From an uncultured Eubacteriales bacterium (lineage in GTDB: Bacteria; Bacillota; Clostridia; Saccharofermentanales; Fastidiosipilaceae), in assembly GCA_902373515.1 (NCBI GenBank), contig CABKML010000006.1, positions 4,182 to 68,181 on the forward strand: a DNA stretch of 64,000 nucleotides. Direction: 5' to 3'. Every line of letters begins with the position of its first letter. The first letter of the stretch is position 1. The notes under the pieces were generated by a model, which saw only the letters and a program-made list of their open reading frames with translations, was not told the DNA's origin and did not search any database. The position numbers and the translations under genes were made by a program. Below are positions 1-8,120 of the stretch, piece by piece.

Positions 1-1
1 T

Positions 2-160
2 CAGGCCAATTTCCGGGCCGCTTTCTCCGCAGATTTTCTGCCTGCTAATCCAAGCAGATTTTCCGCCGGCTCAGCTGCTGCGTTTAACTTGCTGCGTTCC
101 GTCGGACTGCCTTTCGTAGACTTACCGACAAACTTTCCGGCTGATTACTTATGTTTATAA
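2..160 (+). CDS. C-terminal end of an unidentified protein (5' partial)
   Basis: An uninterrupted frame enters from the left edge and stops at TAA 158-160, giving about 52 residues rich in Ala, Phe and Pro. No family is recognisable from this tail. It ends 92 bases before the ribokinase start, so it is probably the last gene of the preceding transcription unit or part of the same operon. The call rests only on the open frame and its position. Confidence 0.4.
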   Translation, partial: QANFRAAFSADFLPANPSRFSAGSAAAFNLLRSVGLPFVDLPTNFPADYLCL

Positions 161-252
161 GGATTAGAGCTTGCCTCTTATATTGCCTGAATATTATACT
201 ATTTGTAGTGATGAAACACTATAACGCCTGTAAGATTGGCAGGAGGTCGGAC

Positions 253-1158
253 GTGCGGAAAATATTGAATATCGGCTCTCTGAATTTGGACCGTACATTA
301 TATGTTGATAAATTTGTTCAAGCGGGTGAAACTGTCAGAGCCAATGAATTAAGAACAAGTGCCGGCGGTAAAGGATTGAATCAGTCAATTGCGCTTGCTC
401 GAGCAGGAGCGACAGTAATACATACCGGCGCCATAGGTTGTGACGGTGAATTCTTACGTGCTGCCTTAGAGAATGAAGGTGTTGACGTTACTGATATTAA
501 GAAAGTTGACGGAGCTAACGGTCAGGCTTTAATTCAAGTTGACGAGCAGGGACAAAATTGCATTATCGTTTATCCCGGCAGTAATAACAGCATCACACCG
601 GAGCAGATAGACAACAGCTTGAAACGTTTACAGGCGGGCGATATGGTTCTGTTGCAAAACGAGACGTCCAATTTGTCTTATGCTCTTTCTGCAGCTCGGG
701 CGGCCGGACTTTATATTGTTCTCAATCCTTCGCCGTTGACCGATTCTTTGAAAAAAATGAATTTAGGGGCTGTTAATTGCTTGATTTTGAACGAAACGGA
801 AGCAAAAGGTTTGACCGGTTGTGATGATAATTCGCCTCGACAGTTAATCAGTGCACTGAGGAAAAAATATTCCGACACGGATTGTTTGCTTACTTTAGGA
901 GCGGAAGGAGCAATCTATATATCTCCGGAAAAAATTTACAGCTGTCCGGCGTATAAGGTTAAAGCGGTGGATACAACGGCTGCCGGGGATACATTTACAG
1001 GCTATTTTTTAGCGGCATTACTTAAAGGTGAAGATATTGCTGCGGCCATGGAACAGGCAAGTGCGGCAGCAGCTTTAGCGGTAACGCATATAGGAGCTGC
1101 CGGCTCGATTCCAAATTTTGCTGAAGTAGAAAAATTTGTGCAATCACAGAACAATTAA
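253..1158 (+). CDS. rbsK: Ribokinase, PfkB family carbohydrate kinase
   Basis: Phosphorylates ribose (or a related pentose) with ATP to ribose-5-phosphate in the cytoplasm. The 301-residue product has both PfkB signatures: the GGKGLNQ substrate-binding loop at residues 38-44 and DTTAAGD at 240-246, where Asp246 is the catalytic base followed by the TFTG anion hole. I start it at GTG 253 because AGGAGG at 241-246 lies 6 bases upstream and homology begins immediately (ILNIGS). The longer frame from ATG 151 would add a hydrophobic, non-homologous 34 residues. It is followed by two nucleoside hydrolase genes, which release ribose from nucleosides, so the substrate is most likely ribose from nucleoside salvage. 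Other PfkB sugar specificities cannot be excluded. Confidence 0.88.
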   Translation: MRKILNIGSLNLDRTLYVDKFVQAGETVRANELRTSAGGKGLNQSIALARAGATVIHTGAIGCDGEFLRAALENEGVDVTDIKKVDGANGQALIQVDEQGQNCIIVYPGSNNSITPEQIDNSLKRLQAGDMVLLQNETSNLSYALSAARAAGLYIVLNPSPLTDSLKKMNLGAVNCLILNETEAKGLTGCDDNSPRQLISALRKKYSDTDCLLTLGAEGAIYISPEKIYSCPAYKVKAVDTTAAGDTFTGYFLAALLKGEDIAAAMEQASAAAALAVTHIGAAGSIPNFAEVEKFVQSQNN

Positions 1159-1250
1159 GTGCGGATCTCTGAAGTATAATTATTAGGAAAGCGGTTCAGA
1201 TTGATACTGAATCCGAAGTAATATAGAAACAAGCAGAAGGAAACGGGAGC

Positions 1251-2246
1251 ATGGCGCAGAAAACGATTGAAGTTATTTTAGACGGTGATCTCAGGTATGA
1301 TACATCTGTCGCCTGGGGTTTGGCACAATTGTCGTCCGAGCTTGAAATTCGAGCGATAACGACGGTAGCAGGAGCTTACAGCTCGGCGCAGGTAACGGAA
1401 TATGCCGAGAAATTAGCGAAAATATATCATATTACAGCGCCGCTGGCTCAAGGCGGCAGTCAGCCTTTGTTAGCTAAATTAATTGTTGATAAAGATGCCG
1501 AAAATACGGGATTGGAATCTCTGGCAGCAGCGTCTAAGGTCAGGGCCGATGCAGCTTCGATGAGCAGTTTCAGCAACGATGAGCAACAATCGCCAAATTT
1601 ATCGCCGCTTTCGGCAGTTACTTTGATGGCTGAAACTTTGAAGAAGGCAAAAAAGCCGATGACAGTTATAGCAACCGGCCCGTTGACTAATATTGCCACA
1701 TTATTGTTAATCTATCCGGAATTAAAAAGTCAGATAGAACAATTTGTGATACTGGGCGGGGCATTGAAAAGAAACAATGCGACAGCGGCGGCGGAATATA
1801 ATTTTTACGAAGATTATGAAGCGGCAGCATTGGTGTTTTCTGCCCAAATACCGATAATTTGGCTGCCGATTGATATTAAAGATCAATCGACACTGACAGC
1901 AGAAGAACTTAAAAGTTTCCAACAATTAAAAAGCCCGCTGCAGCCGATATTTGATTTTTATGCGGATAAGTTAGCTTTACCGGCAAGCTGCGCACTTTCA
2001 GTATTATTGCGACCGGAAATATTTCAAGCTCGTTTGGCGGAAGTTGAAATAGAAACGGCGGCCAAGTATTGTTTAGGTAATTCTATCGCCTGTTTCGGCG
2101 CGGAAGATGAGGAATGTACTTTAGCTGAGCTGTCATTGGATAAACTTAAAATTGCCCGTAAAGAAAATGAGGTTAGAACCGTTTTGGCAGTCGAACGGAC
2201 AGAACTTGTCGCTTTGCTGCGACATATATGTGAGGCGAACATCTGA
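1251..2246 (+). CDS. Nucleoside hydrolase-like protein with degenerate active site
   Basis: Homologous along its length (331 residues) to inosine/uridine-preferring nucleoside hydrolases: GPLTNIATL, LGGALKRNNAT and AEYNFYEDYEAA match the family and the next gene. The N-terminal metal motif, DxDxGxDDA in the neighbour, reads DGDLRYDTSVA here, so the second Asp of the DD pair (a Ca ligand in characterised enzymes) is Thr18. The C-terminal LHDVC motif of the neighbour aligns with LPASC, removing both the His and the other Asp ligand. The ribose-binding Glu and Asn of AExN are kept. Inference: a pseudoenzyme or an altered hydrolase, perhaps partnering the intact paralog 18 bases downstream. A GAAGGAAA ribosome site precedes the ATG. 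Confidence 0.8.
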   Translation: MAQKTIEVILDGDLRYDTSVAWGLAQLSSELEIRAITTVAGAYSSAQVTEYAEKLAKIYHITAPLAQGGSQPLLAKLIVDKDAENTGLESLAAASKVRADAASMSSFSNDEQQSPNLSPLSAVTLMAETLKKAKKPMTVIATGPLTNIATLLLIYPELKSQIEQFVILGGALKRNNATAAAEYNFYEDYEAAALVFSAQIPIIWLPIDIKDQSTLTAEELKSFQQLKSPLQPIFDFYADKLALPASCALSVLLRPEIFQARLAEVEIETAAKYCLGNSIACFGAEDEECTLAELSLDKLKIARKENEVRTVLAVERTELVALLRHICEANI

Positions 2247-2264
2247 TTATACGAGGTAGATTAA

Positions 2265-3203
2265 ATGTTGGAGAATAAAGCGATTTGGATTGATACGGAT
2301 ACCGGTGTTGATGATGCTGTAGCTTTGTTGACAGCTTGTCGCATTGAGACGATTAATATAGTGGGAGTATCGGCCGTGCACGGCAACACGACATTAACCA
2401 ATACTTTGAGAAATGCTCGTGATGTTTTGGCTTTGGCGGATAGAGAAGATATACCGGTTTATCGGGGAGCTTCCGGTCCTTTGATGTATGCTTGTAAAAC
2501 GGCTGAGTATGTACATGGAGATAACGGCCTGGGCGGAGTTAACTTGCCGCCAAGTTCAGCGCCTTATATGGAAGAAAGTGTTTCTCAGGCTCTGAGAAGA
2601 GCAGTCAGTAAATATGGGAGGCAATTAGTTGTAGTGGCCTTAGGTCCGTTGACGAACATTGCGCGTCTGATTTTGGAGTTCCCTGAAGTCAGAAGCCTGT
2701 TTGCCGGTATCTATTTGATGGGAGGTGCTGTTTACGGCGGTAATGTGACACCTTGTGCCGAGTTTAATATTTATTCCGATCCGCAGGCAGCCGAGATTGT
2801 TTTTCAATCCGGTATTCCTTTGACCATGTTCGGTTTGGATGTCACCATGCAAACTTATATGACTTGTGAGGAATTTCAGCAATTGACTGCTTCAGATACG
2901 GCGATCAGTAATTTTTTGCGCGAATCGACAGCGCTTGCCCGTAAGTATTATGAACCGGATTTTGCCGGCGGCATGGTCCTGCATGATGTTTGTCCGATTA
3001 TGGCCTTAGCTTACCAGGATTTGTTCACAACAAAATTGGCCGGTGTTTTTGTGGAGACACAAGGGCAATTAACTATGGGGAAAACGGTTTGTGATCTTTA
3101 TAGCGATTATCATTTCGCCGATCGACATGTAATGGTAGCGACTGATGTGCTGAGAGCTGATTTTGTTCGGACGTTGAGCGAGCTTTTGCAAAGTTATGTA
3201 TAG
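2265..3203 (+). CDS. Nucleoside hydrolase (inosine-uridine preferring family)
   Basis: Hydrolyses the N-glycosidic bond of ribonucleosides to base plus ribose in the cytoplasm. All hallmark elements are present in 312 residues: DTDTGVDDAVA at 10-20 (Ca-binding Asp10 and Asp17), ALGPLTNIA, LMGGAVYGGNVTPCAEFN for ribose binding, and LHDVCP for the remaining Asp ligand and the catalytic His. It lies 18 bases after the degenerate paralog, with GAGG before the ATG, and upstream of GMP reductase, so ribokinase, hydrolases and guaC form a salvage group. Base specificity (rih subtype) cannot be set from sequence reading. Confidence 0.9.
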   Translation: MLENKAIWIDTDTGVDDAVALLTACRIETINIVGVSAVHGNTTLTNTLRNARDVLALADREDIPVYRGASGPLMYACKTAEYVHGDNGLGGVNLPPSSAPYMEESVSQALRRAVSKYGRQLVVVALGPLTNIARLILEFPEVRSLFAGIYLMGGAVYGGNVTPCAEFNIYSDPQAAEIVFQSGIPLTMFGLDVTMQTYMTCEEFQQLTASDTAISNFLRESTALARKYYEPDFAGGMVLHDVCPIMALAYQDLFTTKLAGVFVETQGQLTMGKTVCDLYSDYHFADRHVMVATDVLRADFVRTLSELLQSYV

Positions 3204-3225
3204 GTAAATTTGTAAGAAAATCGTG

Positions 3226-3231
3226 TATAAT
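3226..3231 (+). promoter_or_regulatory. Probable -10 element upstream of GMP reductase
   Basis: A perfect TATAAT lies 39 bases before the guaC start, in the gap after the nucleoside hydrolase. No good -35 hexamer is visible 16-18 bases upstream, so this is only a likely internal promoter for guaC. Confidence 0.4.
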
Positions 3232-3269
3232 AACTAAGGTTTATTCTTACTATTTCAGGAGGTAGAGAG

Positions 3270-4256
3270 ATGATTAACAGCTTTAATATTTTCGATTATG
3301 AAGATATTCAGTTGATTCCTGCAAAATGTGTAGTCAAGAGTCGCAAGGAGTGCGATACTTCGGTAAAACTGGGCAATTTTACTTTTAAGATGCCTGTAGT
3401 ACCTTCCAACATGCAAACGGTAATTGATGAGAAATTGGCGATATTGTTGGCTGAGAACAATTATTTCTATATTATGCATCGCTTTGCCCCGGAAACTCGC
3501 GCCGCTTTCGTAAAAGATATGCAACAGCGCGGTTTGTATGCTTCCATCAGCATCGGCGTGAAAAGAGCGGAATATGATTTTCTGGCTGAACTTCTGGCAG
3601 CTAATTTGCAGCCGGAATTTATTACAATTGATATTGCGCATGGACATTCCGATTCTGTTATTAACATGATTAAGTATTTGAAACAGAATTTCCCGGAAAC
3701 TTTCGTGATTGCCGGAAATGTGGCGACACCGGAGGCTGTAAGAGATTTGGAAAATGCCGGAGCGGATGCGACAAAAGTCGGTATAGGACCGGGAAAAGTC
3801 TGTATAACTAAGTTAAAGACCGGTTTCGGTACAGGCGGCTGGCAGTTATCGGCTTTGAATTGGTGCAGAAAAGCGGCTAATAAACCGATTATTGCAGACG
3901 GAGGTATCAGACAGCACGGCGATATAGCCAAGTCTATTCGTTTCGGGGCAACAATGGTTATGATCGGCTCACTTTTCTCAGGTCATCAGGAAAGCCCGGG
4001 AGAAATAATTGAGCGTGACGGTAAATTGTATAAACCTTATTATGGTTCGGCTTCGGAATTTCAAAAAGGTGTACATGAGAATGTTGAAGGTAAGCGCATT
4101 TACTTGCCTTTGAAGGGCAGTATTATGGATACGTTGGCGGAAATGCAGCAGGATTTACAATCGTCCATATCATATGCCGGTGGCCGTACGGTCAACGCTT
4201 TGAAACTGGTTGATTATGCGATTGTCAAGAATTCCATATTTAACGGCGATTATTAA
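3270..4256 (+). CDS. guaC: GMP reductase (NADPH)
   Basis: Converts GMP to IMP with NADPH and release of ammonia, rebalancing guanine and adenine nucleotides. The 328-residue product is an IMPDH/GMPR TIM barrel without CBS domains. The catalytic loop [11 protein letters not shown] (Cys178) and the phosphate-binding segment ADGGIR followed by GSLFSGHQE are clear. The overall sequence resembles the Firmicute GuaC2 group rather than IMP dehydrogenase; IMPDH would be longer and carry a CBS pair. AGGAGG sits 8 bases before the ATG. Position after nucleoside hydrolases fits purine salvage. Confidence 0.92.
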   Translation: MINSFNIFDYEDIQLIPAKCVVKSRKECDTSVKLGNFTFKMPVVPSNMQTVIDEKLAILLAENNYFYIMHRFAPETRAAFVKDMQQRGLYASISIGVKRAEYDFLAELLAANLQPEFITIDIAHGHSDSVINMIKYLKQNFPETFVIAGNVATPEAVRDLENAGADATKVGIGPGKVCITKLKTGFGTGGWQLSALNWCRKAANKPIIADGGIRQHGDIAKSIRFGATMVMIGSLFSGHQESPGEIIERDGKLYKPYYGSASEFQKGVHENVEGKRIYLPLKGSIMDTLAEMQQDLQSSISYAGGRTVNALKLVDYAIVKNSIFNGDY

Positions 4257-4337
4257 TACGCAGATTTTCTCAGCCTTCAATCTTTCTGATTGTAGGATTA
4301 TCAGTTTTAAGAGAAAACTCAATTGAGCTGCAGGTAG

Positions 4338-4366
4338 AAGCGGAATAAGTGCATTATTCCGCTTTT
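4338..4366 (+). terminator. Intrinsic terminator after guaC
   Basis: An 11-bp perfect stem AAGCGGAATAA / TTATTCCGCTT with a 5-base loop is followed by a short T run. It separates the salvage genes from the pantothenate/CoA genes. Confidence 0.75.
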
Positions 4367-4467
4367 ATGTTGTCTCAGGTCACGGAATTTTTGCAAAAAT
4401 GTGCTTAAAATCAAAATATAAATTACAACATTGCATCTTTCACAGGAAAGAGCGATAGGAGGTATTT

Positions 4468-5097
4468 ATGGAAAATTTGCAAAGCCGCAATCATGCCCGT
4501 GTTAAAAATTTGGCATTGACGGCTATTTTCATCAGCTTGGAGCTGCTTTTGTTTTTAACCCCGTTGGGTTTTGTCCCCGTCGGTCCTGTTAATGCCACAA
4601 CCTTACACTTGCCTGTAATTATGGCGGCAATTATGTTGGGAAGTAAGGCCGGCTTAAGCGTCGGATTTACCTTCGGACTTTTAAGTTTATTGAAAAATAC
4701 TTTTAATCCGACTATTACCAGCTTTGTCTTTTCACCTTTTTACAGTTTAGGCGACATTCACGGTAACCTTGCAAGTTTGTGGACAGCTATGGGTCCGCGC
4801 CTGATTTTGGGATTAGGTACGGCACTTTTTTTTCGTCTGTTGTATAAGTTGTTCCGGAATCGTCTTTTGGCAGCCGGAATAGCAGCCGGTTGCATGACTT
4901 TTATTCATACAATTTTAGTCATGAGCAGTATTTATTTCTTTTTCGCTCAGCCGTATGCCCAAGTGCGTAATTCAGCTCCGATGACGCTTTTTACAGTTAT
5001 CGGCACAGTTATTGCCGTCAACGGCTTGATGGAATTGTTGCTGGCAATATTTGTAGCTGCCGGCAGTGCGCATTTCAGCCGAAAAGGTTTAGAATAA
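4468..5097 (+). CDS. panT: ECF transporter S component, probably pantothenate (PanT-like)
   Basis: A 209-residue, very hydrophobic membrane protein with about six helices and the typical ECF S-component opening (AxxAIFISLELLL, then TPLGFVPVGP, NATTLHLPVI). It would bind its vitamin substrate and dock to a shared energising module (EcfAA'T), which is not encoded here. Substrate assignment to pantothenate is an inference from the next two genes, coaBC and coaX, which start CoA synthesis from pantothenate. AGGAGG precedes the ATG by 7 bases. Other S components (folate, queuosine precursors) look similar, so the family is firmer than the substrate. Confidence 0.78.
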   Translation: MENLQSRNHARVKNLALTAIFISLELLLFLTPLGFVPVGPVNATTLHLPVIMAAIMLGSKAGLSVGFTFGLLSLLKNTFNPTITSFVFSPFYSLGDIHGNLASLWTAMGPRLILGLGTALFFRLLYKLFRNRLLAAGIAAGCMTFIHTILVMSSIYFFFAQPYAQVRNSAPMTLFTVIGTVIAVNGLMELLLAIFVAAGSAHFSRKGLE

Positions 5098-5128
5098 AAA
5101 ACAAAGTGGTGACTTTAGAGGAGACGAG

Positions 5129-6406
5129 ATGAAAGCTAAAATTTTGTTAATTGTCAGCGGCGGTATCGCCTGTTTCAAGGCATGTCAACTATGCAGTGAT
5201 TTAGCGAAAAAATATGAAGTTAAGGTTATTTTGACGAAAAATGCAAGTGAGTTTGTTACGCCGGTAACTTTTGCCACGTTAACGCATAATCCCTGCTTAA
5301 CTGAAATGTTTGCAGCGACAGAAGATTATACCCAAGTTAACCATATAAATTTAGCTAAATGGGCGGACTTGATTGTGGTTGCACCTTTGACGGCGAATTT
5401 AATGGCTAAGATAACTTACGGTTTGGCGGATGATTTAGCATCGACGACAATTCTAGCTCGTCGCTGTCCGGTTTTACTTTGCCCGGCGATGAATACTTAT
5501 ATGTTGGAAAATCCGATTACGCAGACGAACATTGCTTTACTGCAAAAACGTAATTTTCAAATTTTACAGGCCGCTTCCGGTCTCTTAGCCTGCGGTGATA
5601 CAGGCAAGGGAAAGTTACCTGATATCCCGGTTATCATGGCTGAAATAGAAAAAATTCTGGCCGCCGGAAGAGGAACAACAGTCGCTGATTCCGAGCTTGA
5701 TAAGGACTTGAATTTAACGGGATTGACAATAACCGTAACTGCAGGTCCGACGCAGGAAGCCATAGACCCGGTCCGTTTTATCACGAATCATTCAAGCGGT
5801 AAAATGGGGTACGCTTTGGCAAGTAAAGCTTTGCAATACGGAGCTGAGGTCAACTTAATAAGTGGCCCTGTAAACTTGGAAATTCCGGCAGGAGTCAATT
5901 ATTTTCCGGTCAAAAGCGCGCAGGAAATGCTGGCGGCGGTACAAGATAAGTGGCCGCTCAGCCAAATTTTGATTAAAGCGGCTGCCGTGGCCGATTATCG
6001 GGTTGAAAATATTGCAAGCTCTAAAATTAAGAAGCAGGCGGAAACTTTAACTTTGAAGCTTGTGAAAAACCCGGACATTCTTAAATGGGCCGGTGAACAC
6101 AAACAAAAAGAACAGGTGCTTTGCGGTTTTGCGATGGAAACTGAAAATTTGCTGACAAATGCGCGCCAAAAAATGCAAGCTAAAAATTGCGATTTACTTG
6201 TGGCTAACGATTTGACAACTAAGGGTGCGGGCTTTGCCGCCTCTACCAATGTCGCGACAATATTGTGGACCGGCAAAGAATTAAGTTTACCTCTGCAAAG
6301 TAAAGAAGATTTGGCGCTACATATATTGCGTGCCTGTCAGGAACTGTATCGGCAAAAGCAAACTGAATCTAAGAGCCGGACAACTGTAACACAAGGAGAA
6401 CTTTAA
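5129..6406 (+). CDS. coaBC: Bifunctional phosphopantothenoylcysteine decarboxylase / phosphopantothenate-cysteine ligase
   Basis: Second and third steps of CoA synthesis: joins 4'-phosphopantothenate to cysteine and decarboxylates the product to 4'-phosphopantetheine. The N-terminal FMN flavoprotein CoaC domain (about 1-175) shows catalytic His72 (QVNHINLA), the PAMN motif at 119-122 and the redox Cys155 in ACGDTGKG. The C-terminal CoaB domain (about 190-410) begins ITVTAGPTQEAIDPVRFI and includes NHSSGKMG, KAAAVADY and the KLVKNPDI motif. The length of 425 fits the family. It lies 31 bases after the transporter and 2 bases before coaX, so the three are probably co-transcribed. Confidence 0.94.
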   Translation: MKAKILLIVSGGIACFKACQLCSDLAKKYEVKVILTKNASEFVTPVTFATLTHNPCLTEMFAATEDYTQVNHINLAKWADLIVVAPLTANLMAKITYGLADDLASTTILARRCPVLLCPAMNTYMLENPITQTNIALLQKRNFQILQAASGLLACGDTGKGKLPDIPVIMAEIEKILAAGRGTTVADSELDKDLNLTGLTITVTAGPTQEAIDPVRFITNHSSGKMGYALASKALQYGAEVNLISGPVNLEIPAGVNYFPVKSAQEMLAAVQDKWPLSQILIKAAAVADYRVENIASSKIKKQAETLTLKLVKNPDILKWAGEHKQKEQVLCGFAMETENLLTNARQKMQAKNCDLLVANDLTTKGAGFAASTNVATILWTGKELSLPLQSKEDLALHILRACQELYRQKQTESKSRTTVTQGEL

Positions 6407-6408
6407 TT

Positions 6409-7197
6409 ATGCTTATGACCATAGATGTCGGTAACACCAATATTTTAGTCGGTGTATTTCGCGGCGAAGAATTATATGCTTCTTTCCGGATTAATTCCAG
6501 AACCGAAAGGACTTCAGATGAGTTAGGAATATTATTGCTGGATTTGCTGGCCTCACGCCAGGTGAAGCCGCAAGATGTCAATGATGCTATCATCAGTTCC
6601 GTCGTCCCCAAATGTATGTACGCATTAACCTCAAGTTTAATGAAATATTTCGATGTTAAGCCGATTATTGTCGGACCGGGAAGCAAAACGGGAGTGGAGG
6701 TACGCTCGGATAATCCGAAAGAAGTAGGGGCTGACAGAATAACCAATGTTGCCGCCTGCCATGAATTATATCAGCGCAGTTGTCTGGTTATAGATTTCGG
6801 TACGGCTACTACTTTTGATTACGTTGATGCTGCCGGTATCTTCAAATATACGGTTATTATGCCCGGCTTGGAAATATCCTCTCGGGCTTTAAGCGATTCT
6901 ACAGCCAAGTTACCGGAAGTGGAAATTGCCAAATTGGATTCGGTTTTGGTAAGTAATACAGTCTGCGGTATGCAGGTGGGCATAGTTTACGGCTACATCG
7001 GTGCGGTGGAATATATTATTAAATCCATGAAAAAAGAATTGCAGGACGAACCGAAAGTTATTGCTACAGGCGGTTTAGGTAGACTGATAGCCAATTCCAC
7101 GGACCTGATTGATGTATATGATCCGGATATTGCTTTTAAGGGCATGAAAGTAATTTATAAAAAAACGAAAAAAATTAAAGGCGATTTACCGCTTTGA
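6409..7197 (+). CDS. coaX: Type III pantothenate kinase
   Basis: Phosphorylates pantothenate, the first committed step of CoA synthesis, using the CoaX fold that is not inhibited by CoA. The 262-residue product has the ASKHA phosphate loop DVGNTN at 6-11, the GADR segment at 107-110 and DFGTATTFD at 129-137, followed by IMPGLEIS. It starts 2 bases after coaBC, with AAGGAG upstream; an alternative start is Met3. Together with panT and coaBC it makes uptake-to-phosphopantetheine a single unit. Confidence 0.93.
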   Translation: MLMTIDVGNTNILVGVFRGEELYASFRINSRTERTSDELGILLLDLLASRQVKPQDVNDAIISSVVPKCMYALTSSLMKYFDVKPIIVGPGSKTGVEVRSDNPKEVGADRITNVAACHELYQRSCLVIDFGTATTFDYVDAAGIFKYTVIMPGLEISSRALSDSTAKLPEVEIAKLDSVLVSNTVCGMQVGIVYGYIGAVEYIIKSMKKELQDEPKVIATGGLGRLIANSTDLIDVYDPDIAFKGMKVIYKKTKKIKGDLPL

Positions 7198-7274
7198 CGA
7201 TTTATTTCGCTGCAAATACTGCCGCTATTTATGTTAAACTAGCATTATCATCAGTGCGGAAAAGAGGTAAATAA

Positions 7275-7976
7275 ATGAATATTATCAAAGTTAAGGATCC
7301 TGTAGCCGGAGGAGTTGCGGCTTTCGGAATTATTAAGGAAGCTATTGCTGCCGGCGCTAAAACTTTGGGCCTGGCAACAGGCAGTACCCCGGAAACTTTA
7401 TATCGGGCAATGGTTGAAAGCAATTTGGATTTTTCCAATATTACAGCTTTTAACTTGGATGAATACGTAGGACTTTCCAAGGATAATTCGCAAAGTTATT
7501 ATTACTTTATGCAGGAACATTTATTCAAATATAAGAAGTTCAAACAGCATTTTATTGAAAACGGCTTGGCCGGCGATTTGGAGGCGGAAGCGGCTGCCTA
7601 TGAAGCAAAATTACAGGCGCATCCGATTGATGTTCAGATTTTAGGTATCGGTTTGAACGGCCATATCGGCTTTAATGAGCCCAAGACCTCTTTTGCTTCT
7701 CTTACGCATGTTACGAATTTAACGGAGTCGACAATCAATGCCAATAAACGCTTTTTCGAGCGGGTGGAAGATGTTCCGACTAAAGCTTTAACAATGGGAA
7801 TACAGTCGATTATGCGCAGTAAACAAATCATTTTATTAGCTTACGGTGCAGCCAAAGCTCCGATTATTAAGAAACTGCTTGAAGGCCCGGTAAGTGAAGA
7901 TGTTCCGGCGAGCGTTTTGCAGAAGCATCCGCGAGTTACAGTAATTATTGATGAAGAGGCAGCGTCTTTACTGTAA
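7275..7976 (+). CDS. nagB: Glucosamine-6-phosphate deaminase
   Basis: Converts glucosamine-6-phosphate to fructose-6-phosphate and ammonia, feeding amino sugars into glycolysis. The 233-residue product is the short Firmicute form: GLATGSTPE phosphate loop at 32-40, LDEYVGL at 61-67, the GIGLNGHIGFNEP motif at 124-136 with catalytic His130, and the TMGIQSIM segment. The Asn in LNGH replaces the Asp of the long enterobacterial enzyme, as is usual in short Bacillus-type NagB. GAGG lies 8 bases before the ATG. No nagA is adjacent. Confidence 0.93.
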   Translation: MNIIKVKDPVAGGVAAFGIIKEAIAAGAKTLGLATGSTPETLYRAMVESNLDFSNITAFNLDEYVGLSKDNSQSYYYFMQEHLFKYKKFKQHFIENGLAGDLEAEAAAYEAKLQAHPIDVQILGIGLNGHIGFNEPKTSFASLTHVTNLTESTINANKRFFERVEDVPTKALTMGIQSIMRSKQIILLAYGAAKAPIIKKLLEGPVSEDVPASVLQKHPRVTVIIDEEAASLL

Positions 7977-8013
7977 TTATCCGGCGGAATCATACTGTTC
8001 TTTCGAAGAAAAA

Positions 8014-8046
8014 CCCCTTATTTCAGCGAATAAGGGGCTTATTTTT
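8014..8046. terminator. Terminator between convergent nagB and C69 peptidase genes
   Basis: A 9-bp stem CCCCTTATT / AATAAGGGG with a 6-base loop is followed by CTTATTTTT on the plus strand, and an A-run on the left could serve the opposite strand. It lies between converging genes. Confidence 0.8.
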
Positions 8047-8120
8047 GCCGCTTTCAGTGACAAGCTTGCCTAAACAGTATTACTGTCGGCGGATTTAAAG
8101 AAGGCTTTTAAAGACGGCCT

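Noticed and set aside
151..252. ORF start 151 for ribokinase, adding 34 residues
   Set aside because: The extension is hydrophobic and non-homologous, and AGGAGG sits 6 bases before GTG 253 where homology starts.
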